From DASZMJ01 sp035551935 (GTDB lineage Bacteria > Planctomycetota > Planctomycetia > Isosphaerales > Isosphaeraceae): a stretch of 13,966 nt of DNA. The notes beneath the pieces are model-generated. The model saw nothing but the letters and a program-made list of their open reading frames with translations. It was not told the DNA's origin and did no database searches. A program made the position numbers and the translations under genes. The DNA lies in NCBI GenBank assembly GCA_035551935.1, contig DASZMJ010000632.1, forward strand, positions 1 through 13,966, read 5' to 3'. Each line of letters begins with the position of its first letter. Positions within the stretch are counted from its first letter, which is position 1. Of this stretch, positions 6,155 through 12,001 are shown piece by piece.

Positions 6155-7033
6155 CAGGAGCAGCCCCTCGACGTCGAAGAGGCGGCCGACCTGGCCCGGC
6201 GCGGCGGGAGGGTCGACGATCCAGGACCAGCGCCCCCGTCGCTCGACGACGAAGCGGTCGTCGAGCTCGTCCGTCAACCGGGTCGTCCGGGTCATCCGGT
6301 AGAAGCCGTTGGTCATCCAGCCGCCGTCGCCCGACGGGTAGAGGAAGCAGAACCGCACCGACTCGGACAGCACGATGCGGCCGTCCGGCTCGGCGAGGCC
6401 GTGCAGACTGTCGATGAAGGTCGACTCCATCCGCCGCGCCAGCCCGTACATGGCGCGGGTCCAGCGGTCGGAGTGGCGGAACTCGTCGACGCGCGCGGGA
6501 AACTTCGCGACGAAGAGCTGGATCGCCCGGTTGCAGGCGGCGACGTGGAGCTGGCCGAGGACGCACGACGCGACGACGAGGTCATACGACCCATCGGTCC
6601 GGAAGGCTTCCGGCCGGGTGGAGTCGGCGACCTGGGCGACCTGGTCGATGGCCGCGCCGGGGTCGGCCGTCGCGTCGAGGGAGCGGCCGACCTCGCGGAC
6701 GAACGCGGCCGTCACGCCGGTCAGGTCGGCCACCAGGAGCCGGTCCTTCCCCGCGTCGAGGCCCGAGTCGCGGAGGGCCGCCTCCAGGGCCGGGCCGTCG
6801 TGGTCGTTGAGGGTCAGGTGCTCGAAGCGTCGGCAGAGCTCGACCAGCGGGATCTCCCGGCAATGTCCCGCCCCGAGCGCGATGGCCCGGCCCGGTCGGA
6901 CCCGATCGGCGGCGTCGAGGATCAGGCCCCGGCTCTCCCGGTCGTGGGTGTCCTCGATCGGCGGCAGGCGGACCCAGCGGCCGGGCGCGCCGGTCGGGAA
7001 CGCGACGGAGGGGGGCTCGAAAGGGACGGGCAT
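6128..7033 (-). CDS. Class I SAM-dependent methyltransferase-like protein, C-terminus encoded by a repeat
   Basis: The 301-residue product shows a Rossmann-type methyltransferase core: motif I AIALGAGHCREIPL (residues 50-63), an acidic strand end LTLNDHD (73-79), LLVADL (99-104) where the adenine-contacting loop is expected, and YDLVVASCVLGQLH (150-163) as motif IV. No substrate-defining domain is recognised, so the substrate is unknown. The start ATG at 7031-7033 has only a weak G-rich ribosome site. The last eight residues (RKKCGVEC) and the stop codon come from palindromic repeat copy B. The original 3' end was therefore probably replaced when the repeat arrived. The core fold ends well before this, so the enzyme may still work. 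The lipoprotein gene lies 112 nt upstream on the same strand. Confidence 0.75.
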   Translation of the reverse strand: MPVPFEPPSVAFPTGAPGRWVRLPPIEDTHDRESRGLILDAADRVRPGRAIALGAGHCREIPLVELCRRFEHLTLNDHDGPALEAALRDSGLDAGKDRLLVADLTGVTAAFVREVGRSLDATADPGAAIDQVAQVADSTRPEAFRTDGSYDLVVASCVLGQLHVAACNRAIQLFVAKFPARVDEFRHSDRWTRAMYGLARRMESTFIDSLHGLAEPDGRIVLSESVRFCFLYPSGDGGWMTNGFYRMTRTTRLTDELDDRFVVERRGRWSWIVDPPAAPGQVGRLFDVEGLLLRKKCGVEC

Positions 7034-7145
7034 CGGCGCGGACCACCCCGGGGTTTTTCGCGGCGGGCCGTCGGGGCCCTCCCGATATCATAGGCCGCGC
7101 CGGCCCGGGTTGAGAACGCGCCGCGATCGCGCCGGGACCTTGGAT

Positions 7146-8069
7146 TCACCTGGACTTGAAGAACTCGATGCTCCGGCCGACCGCCGCGGCGACGGCCGCC
7201 GCGGGCTTGTCGCCGGGCACGGGCACGGCCTCGGCGTCGAGCGACTTGCCCCGGGCGCGTCTCTCGAACTCGCGGGCCGCCGCCGCGGCGTCGGCGTCGC
7301 CGGCGCGGACGTAGAGGCGGGCGGGGCACTTGAGGCTGGTGGCGTAGGCGAGGGGCGAGCGGAGCTGGAACTCGCGGACGACCTTGCGGTCGAAGGCGAC
7401 GAGGTGGCGGTTCTGTTTCGTGAAGGCCGCGATGTCGAGCACCGGGTCGATCGCCGCGACCGACCGGAAGCGGCCCGAGGCCATCGCGCAGAGCAACGCC
7501 TGCGTCCCCCCCTCGCGGACGCCCGCCAGGTCGATCCGCGCGCCGTCGACATACGGCAGCTTCGCCAGGGCCTCGGTCGCGGCGAGCACGTCGTCGACCT
7601 CGCCGTAGAACATCGTATAGATGCCCTTCTGCTGGTTCTCGCCCCTCGGCAACGGCGCCAGGACGACGAACCCGCCCGCGCGGTACTTGTCGGCGAGCGA
7701 CCAGTCGCGGGCGTCGAAGTTGAAGCCGTCGCCGAGGAAGACGACCGCCGGGTGCTTCGCGCCGTCGCCGGGGTCGGGGGTGACGAACGACCGGAGCGCG
7801 AGGCCGCCGGACGCGTACTTCAACTCCTCGGCCCCCTTCGGGACCTGCGCCACCTTGGCGGCGACCGGGGCATGGCCGGTCCAGGTCACCTTCGACTGGT
7901 ACGAGGCCCGGGCCTTGGCGTAGTCCTCGTCCCGCGGGGCCGACACCTCGTCGGCGAACTTCGCCGGCGCCGGCCGGGCCGCGGCCGGCCGGCTCGCGCG
8001 GCTCTCGCAGCCGGCGGCGAGCAGGAACAGGGCGGGGACGATCGCGATCGTTCCGAGGCGTCGCAACAT
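7146..8069 (-). CDS. Lipoprotein with alpha/beta-hydrolase fold lacking the catalytic Ser and His
   Basis: The 307-residue protein has a lipoprotein signal (LFLLAAGC, lipid-modified Cys21) and then an alpha/beta-hydrolase fold of the dienelactone hydrolase/prolyl oligopeptidase type: HPAVVFLGDGF, the cap-proximal stretch GGFVVLAPLPRGENQQ, and YVDGARIDLAGVREGGTQAL. The last contains the nucleophile elbow G-x-S-x-G, but the serine is Arg185 (CGC, one base from AGC). No histidine occurs after NRHLVAF in the C-terminal third, where the catalytic His belongs. The protein is thus predicted to be inactive as a serine hydrolase and may bind a ligand or partner at the outer membrane. The start is taken as ATG 8067-8069, GGAG 9 nt upstream; a TTG one codon earlier, 6 nt from the same site, is an alternative. 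The PrsW gene is divergent. Confidence 0.8.
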   Translation of the reverse strand: MLRRLGTIAIVPALFLLAAGCESRASRPAAARPAPAKFADEVSAPRDEDYAKARASYQSKVTWTGHAPVAAKVAQVPKGAEELKYASGGLALRSFVTPDPGDGAKHPAVVFLGDGFNFDARDWSLADKYRAGGFVVLAPLPRGENQQKGIYTMFYGEVDDVLAATEALAKLPYVDGARIDLAGVREGGTQALLCAMASGRFRSVAAIDPVLDIAAFTKQNRHLVAFDRKVVREFQLRSPLAYATSLKCPARLYVRAGDADAAAAAREFERRARGKSLDAEAVPVPGDKPAAAVAAAVGRSIEFFKSR

Positions 8070-8186
8070 CAACGGTCACTCCAATCCGGTGTCATTGCTC
8101 CGGCCCCATTGGAACCCGAGGACCCGACGGATTCCAGGGTGTGGCGCCTCGGACGTCGAGAATCCTCCCCGGACCCATCAGGACGA

Positions 8187-8216
8187 TTGACTCGGCGGAC
8201 GAACCCATATTAGGAT
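8187..8216 (+). promoter_or_regulatory. Candidate promoter of the zinc-ribbon-PrsW gene
   Basis: TTGACT (8187-8192, 5 of 6 to consensus) is followed after 18 nt by TAGGAT (8211-8216, 4 of 6). The A/T-richer patch CATATTAGGAT is unusual for this DNA. Transcription would start near 8223, about 50 nt upstream of the GTG start. Confidence 0.45.
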
Positions 8217-8264
8217 GCATCGCCCCATTTCCTGGTGTCCGGAGTCGAGGTCGAGGACGAAGAC

Positions 8265-8269
8265 GGAGG
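8265..8269 (+). promoter_or_regulatory. Shine-Dalgarno that sets a GTG start
   Basis: GGAGG ends 6 nt before the GTG at 8276. It places the start directly before the zinc-ribbon cysteines. The longer frame from 8141 would run across the candidate promoter. Confidence 0.8.
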
Positions 8270-8275
8270 CGGCCC

Positions 8276-9625
8276 GTGGCCATCGTATTCGCGTGCGAAT
8301 GCGGCAGGAGGCTCCACGCCAAGGACGAGCTCGCCGGGCGTCGGACGCAGTGTCCGGGCTGCGGGGCGATCGTCAAGATCCCCGAGCCCCCCGCCCCGGC
8401 CGTCGACGAGCCCGAGGACCTCTACGGGCTGCTCGACCCGGCGCCACCGGGCCGTCACGGGCCCGAGCCGGAATTCGAGGACGACGCGGACGAGGGCGAG
8501 GGGACCTGGAGCCCGGCGCCGACGGTGTCCCCGAGGCCCGCGACGGCCGCATACGCGGAGGAGCCGGAGCCGGCGTCGGGCCGCGAGTACCTGCATTGGC
8601 TCCTCGTGCTCGCCCTGATCCCGCTGGCGTTCTCGCTCCTGGGCCGGGACAAGAGCGACCTCAAGGAACGGTTCGACCACACCATGGAGAAGGCGCCCGA
8701 CGAGGTGAGGGCGAAGGTCGAACGCCTCTCCAGGGAGGCGTCGTTGGATGACGTGCTCAACGCCCTCCCCGACCACAAGCTCGACGACGAGGCGCACCTG
8801 GCGCGCGACTCGATGCGACACTGGGCCTACGCCGTGGCCTCGGCCCTGGCGTTCCTCGCCCTGATCGCCCTCTGCCTGCCGCGCGAGCGGGTCCAGGTCT
8901 CGCACCTGTTCCTCGTCGGCCTGTTCACGGGGACGGTCGGGATCGTGCTGCTGCTCGGCTTCCAGTTCGCCGCCGACATGACGCAGGGGGTCTGGGTCCG
9001 GGGGCGGGGCGTGGGGATCCTGATCTTCTACGTCGTCAAGTTCATCGGCTGGTCGTACCAGTCGGCGCTCGCCCCCGACAGCAGCCTCGTGCTGAGCCTG
9101 GTCGGCTTCACCTTCGGCGTCGGCCTCTGCGAGGAGTGCTGCAAGCTCATCCCGCTGCTGGCCCACTACCGCCGCGGGGGCGGGATGGGCTGGCGGGGGG
9201 CGTGCCTCTGGGGCCTGGCCTCGGGCGTCGGCTTCGGCGTCTCGGAGGGGATCATGTACGCCGGCCAGCACTACAACGGCGTGGCCTCGGCCGGCATCTA
9301 CGTCGTGCGGTTCGTCTCGTGCGTGGCCTTGCATGCGATCTGGAGCGGCTCGGCCGCCCTGACGCTCCAGGCCCGGCAGGACGAGCTCCGCGGCTCCGAG
9401 CACTGGGCCGAGTACATGCTCCGCGTCGTCCGCGTCATCGCCGTGCCGATGGTCTTGCACGGGATGTACGACACGCTGCTCAAGAAGGACATGAACGTCG
9501 CGGCGCTGGTCGTCGGCCTGGCCAGCTTCGCCTGGTTCGCCTGGCGGATCGAGCTCGCCCGCGGCAACGACGACGAGGCCGAGCTCGCCGCGCTCAACCG
9601 GCGGTCGCGGCCCTCGATCGCCTGA
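8276..9625 (+). CDS. PrsW-family intramembrane metalloprotease with N-terminal zinc ribbon
   Basis: The 449-residue protein begins with a zinc ribbon (Cys7-x-Cys9 and Cys26-x2-Cys29), followed by an acidic, Pro-rich linker to about residue 100. A first membrane helix (about 106-122) is followed by a soluble charged segment. About seven further helices start near residue 184. The PrsW signatures are in the membrane part: EECCK (Glu286, Glu287, Lys290), SEG (Glu324), HAIWSG (His353) and HGMYD (His395). These fit the conserved Glu/His residues proposed to bind the active-site metal. PrsW of Bacillus cuts the anti-sigma factor RsiW; the target here is unknown. The GTG start is set by GGAGG at 8265-8269. 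The last 32 bases overlap the end of the convergent protease gene. The zinc ribbon could act in substrate or partner recognition, which is inference. Confidence 0.88.
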   Translation: MAIVFACECGRRLHAKDELAGRRTQCPGCGAIVKIPEPPAPAVDEPEDLYGLLDPAPPGRHGPEPEFEDDADEGEGTWSPAPTVSPRPATAAYAEEPEPASGREYLHWLLVLALIPLAFSLLGRDKSDLKERFDHTMEKAPDEVRAKVERLSREASLDDVLNALPDHKLDDEAHLARDSMRHWAYAVASALAFLALIALCLPRERVQVSHLFLVGLFTGTVGIVLLLGFQFAADMTQGVWVRGRGVGILIFYVVKFIGWSYQSALAPDSSLVLSLVGFTFGVGLCEECCKLIPLLAHYRRGGGMGWRGACLWGLASGVGFGVSEGIMYAGQHYNGVASAGIYVVRFVSCVALHAIWSGSAALTLQARQDELRGSEHWAEYMLRVVRVIAVPMVLHGMYDTLLKKDMNVAALVVGLASFAWFAWRIELARGNDDEAELAALNRRSRPSIA

Positions 9626-10895
9626 TCCCGACGACGTGAACCCGCTTGACCCGGGGCGCGGCCGGGTGCGCACGCGCGACGAGGACACGCGCCGCGTGCC
9701 GGATCAAGCGATCCTGCCGCGCCGACAGTGGGCCAGCCGGCAGGATCGCGGCGGGAGCCGGGGTGATCGTGACCGGGGTCGGGGTTGCGATCGGGGCCGG
9801 GGTAGGCGCCGGCGCGGGGGACGGGGCGGGCGGGGTCGCGATCGGCGCGGGGGACGGGGCGGGCGTCGAGACGGGCGCCGGGGCCGGGGTCGGCGGCGGC
9901 GCGGGGCTGGGGACGAGGGCGGCGGCTTTCGGGATGTCGAGCCGGTCGAACGTCGACGCGGTGGTCGGGTCGGCCACCGGGTCGGAGCCGGTCTGGAGCC
10001 AGCCCTCGACGGCGGCGACGCTCGGCAAGGTCCCGAACCGTGCCTGGTAGATCTGCTGGAGCAAGACCACCGCGCCGCTGACCAGCGCGGCCGAGAAGCT
10101 CGTACCCGAGACCGGCGCGAAGTCGTTGTTCTGCACCGGCGCGATCAGGCCTTCGCCGGGCGCCACGAGTTTCGTGGCCGAGGGCCCCCCCGCCGCCGCG
10201 CCGAGCCGCTGCGCGTCGGCGGCGAGCCGGCCGTCGGCCCCGAGGGCGCTGACGCTAATCGTCTCGGGGTCGATCGCCGGGAAGCCCATCCCCTGAGGGC
10301 CGCCGAAGCTGTTGCCGGCGGCGGTCACGACCGGGATGTCCAACCGATCGAGCTGGTCGATCAGGCCGCTGATCTGCTGGCCGACCCCGCCGTCCTGCGC
10401 GTTCCAGTTGCGGGTGTTGTTGCTGCCGTCGCTGATCGACAGGTTCACGACGGTGATGTGATATTGCGCGTGATTGTCGATGACCCACTGGAGGGCCGCC
10501 GCGATGGCGGCGAAGCTGCCCTTGCCGTTGTTGTCGAAGACGCGGAGCGGGAGGATGCCGGCGCCGGGTGCGACGCCGGGGTTGGCCGGGTCGGCCGAGG
10601 CGATCAGGCCGGCGACGGCGGTGCCGTGCTGCGGGCCGGGGGCGGGGGAAGGGTCGGGGTTGTTGTCGGCGAAGTCGTAGCCGGCCGCGACCTTGTGCCC
10701 CGGCCCGATCGCGCCGCCGAGGGCCTCGTGGGCGTAATTGACGCCCGTGTCGATGACCGCGACGGCCATCCCACCGCCGTCGACGTGGTATGAGTCCCTT
10801 GTCGCCGGCGCGCCGACGAGGTCGCCCGCGGCGAGCAGGCGACGGGTTTCGAGCGCCTCGACCGTCGGCGCACGGCGACTCCTCGGCCTGGGCAT
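9594..10895 (-). CDS. Subtilisin-like (S8) serine protease with LE-x-RRLL N-terminal motif
   Basis: The 433-residue product has a complete S8 triad: Asp49 (VAVIDTG), His90 (QHGTAVAG) and Ser266 (SGTSFSAALVSG), with oxyanion Asn195 (AAGNS). The N-terminus is MPRPRSRRAPTVEALETRRLLAAGD, cited here as motif EALETRRLLAA at residues 13-23. It resembles the LEPR-xLL motif found at the start of many planctomycete exported proteins. There is no I9 inhibitory propeptide; only about 25 residues separate this motif from the catalytic core. After the core come a Pro/Ala/Thr-rich linker (about residues 345-405) and a basic tail. The ATG at 10893-10895 is chosen because the upstream frame is Arg/Pro-rich filler; its ribosome site is weak. 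The enzyme is probably extracytoplasmic. Its end overlaps the convergent PrsW gene by 32 bp. Confidence 0.87.
   Translation of the reverse strand: MPRPRSRRAPTVEALETRRLLAAGDLVGAPATRDSYHVDGGGMAVAVIDTGVNYAHEALGGAIGPGHKVAAGYDFADNNPDPSPAPGPQHGTAVAGLIASADPANPGVAPGAGILPLRVFDNNGKGSFAAIAAALQWVIDNHAQYHITVVNLSISDGSNNTRNWNAQDGGVGQQISGLIDQLDRLDIPVVTAAGNSFGGPQGMGFPAIDPETISVSALGADGRLAADAQRLGAAAGGPSATKLVAPGEGLIAPVQNNDFAPVSGTSFSAALVSGAVVLLQQIYQARFGTLPSVAAVEGWLQTGSDPVADPTTASTFDRLDIPKAAALVPSPAPPPTPAPAPVSTPAPSPAPIATPPAPSPAPAPTPAPIATPTPVTITPAPAAILPAGPLSARQDRLIRHAARVLVARAHPAAPRVKRVHVVGIRRSRAATAG
9762..9910 (-). repeat. Pro/Ala-rich linker repeats, G-rich on the plus strand
   Basis: This part of the protease gene encodes repeated PAPSPAP and PAPIATP units. 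A 21-bp segment recurs exactly at 9811-9831 and 9844-9864, an 11-codon period. The plus strand, which is the template of the gene, carries many GGGG runs and could form G-quadruplexes. Confidence 0.75.
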
Positions 10896-11146
10896 CGGCG
10901 GGGCATCCCCGGGGCGGCCTTCGCGGCGCGCGGACCGAATTCGGGGGCATCCTGCCGATGGTCGGGCGAGGCCAATCCTTGGCCGTCGCGACGAGTCGAG
11001 GGAGGGCCGGCGGCTGGCCTTGCGTGGCCGGGCCAGTCGGCTATGGTGGGGTGCCGCGCGCCGGGTCCGTGACGCGCGGCGGTCGCCCGCCTTGTCCGGG
11101 TGTGGCATAGGTATCGGACCGTCCCCCGCCGGAGATCGCCCGAACC

Positions 11147-11890
11147 ATGGAAATCGTCGCGGTGATCCCGGCCCGATTCGCGTCGACCCGACTCCCCGGC
11201 AAACCCCTCCTGGCCGATACCGGCCGCCCGTTGATCCAGCACGTCGTCGAGGCCGCGCGGCGGTCGGCGCGGATCGGCCGCATCCTCGTCGCGACCGACG
11301 ACGACCGCGTCGCGTGCGCCGTCCGCGAGTTCGGCGGCGAGGCCGTCCTGACTCGCGCCGACCACCCCAGCGGCACCGATCGCGTCGCCGAGGTCGCCGC
11401 GACCCTCCCAACCGCGCGGATCGTCGTGAACCTCCAGGGGGACGAGCCCGAGGTCTCCGGCGCCGCGCTCGACCTGGTCGTCCAGCTCCTCGACGACGAC
11501 CCCGACGCCCCGATGGCCACGCTCGCCACGCCGATCCGATCCGAGCGCGACTACCGCGACCCCTCGTGCGTCAAGGTCGTCCGCTCACGATCCGGCCGCG
11601 CCCTGTATTTCTCCCGCAGCCCCATCCCCCACCACCGCGACGGCCTCCCCGCCGACGCCCCCCCCGCCCTGCTCCACCTCGGCCTCTACGCCTACCGCCG
11701 CGACTTCCTGTTGAGCCTCGCGAAGCTCCCCCCCTCGCCGCTCGAGCTCGCCGAGAAGCTCGAGCAGCTCCGCGTCCTCGAGGCCGGCTTCCCGATCGCC
11801 GTCGGCCTGGTCGACGAGCCTTCCGTCGGCATCGACACCCCCGACGACTACCGCCGGTTCGTCGCCCGCTGGCACGCGCGCCAGCCGTAG
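11147..11890 (+). CDS. kdsB: 3-deoxy-manno-octulosonate cytidylyltransferase (CMP-KDO synthetase)
   Basis: The 247-residue protein carries all the hallmarks of KdsB (EC 2.7.7.38), which activates KDO with CTP for lipopolysaccharide core synthesis in the cytoplasm. They are PARFASTRLPGKPL (residues 8-21, nucleotide-binding loop), HPSGTDRVAEVA (73-84), NLQGDEP (95-101, metal-binding Asp99), the GLYAYRRDFL strand, EKLEQLRVLEAG and GIDTPDDYRRF (228-238, metal-binding Asp230). The length is normal for the family. The ATG at 11147 has GGAG 12 nt upstream, a rather long spacing. It is transcribed divergently from the protease gene across a 251-bp gap in which I see no confident promoter. No other KDO genes are in the window. 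Its presence supports an LPS-like outer membrane. Confidence 0.95.
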   Translation: MEIVAVIPARFASTRLPGKPLLADTGRPLIQHVVEAARRSARIGRILVATDDDRVACAVREFGGEAVLTRADHPSGTDRVAEVAATLPTARIVVNLQGDEPEVSGAALDLVVQLLDDDPDAPMATLATPIRSERDYRDPSCVKVVRSRSGRALYFSRSPIPHHRDGLPADAPPALLHLGLYAYRRDFLLSLAKLPPSPLELAEKLEQLRVLEAGFPIAVGLVDEPSVGIDTPDDYRRFVARWHARQP

Positions 11891-11934
11891 GGCTCTCCTG
11901 CGTCCCTCTTTCCATCAGGGTCGGGCAAACATGC

Positions 11935-11963
11935 TTGTCCCCGGCTCCGGACCGTCGTACAAT
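11935..11963 (+). promoter_or_regulatory. Sigma-70-like promoter of the HINT-protein gene
   Basis: TTGTCC (11935-11940, 4 of 6) and TACAAT (11958-11963, 5 of 6) are separated by the ideal 17 nt. The start of transcription would be near 11970, about 32 nt before the ATG. The gene therefore need not depend on kdsB transcription. Confidence 0.6.
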
Positions 11964-11973
11964 CCAATTGGAT
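11962..11973. promoter_or_regulatory. Perfect 12-bp palindrome at the promoter, candidate operator
   Basis: ATCCAATTGGAT is a perfect palindrome that overlaps the last two bases of the -10 box and the expected transcription start. Its AT-rich centre is unusual in this GC-rich region. A repressor bound here would block initiation; no candidate regulator is identified. Confidence 0.4.
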
Positions 11974-11989
11974 CGATTCAACCACTCCC

Positions 11990-11994
11990 GGAGG
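11990..11994 (+). promoter_or_regulatory. Shine-Dalgarno that sets the ATG at 12002
   Basis: GGAGG ends 7 nt before ATG 12002 but only 1 nt before the in-frame TTG at 11996, so the ATG is the start. Confidence 0.85.
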
Positions 11995-12001
11995 CTTGGC
12001 G

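Noticed and set aside
7044..7060. Plus-strand terminator (CCCCGGGG followed by T5)
   Set aside because: The stem would have no loop, and no plus-strand gene ends here.
11092..11117. Promoter for kdsB (TTGTCC with TATCGG)
   Set aside because: The spacing of about 14 nt and the poor -10 match are not good enough to call.
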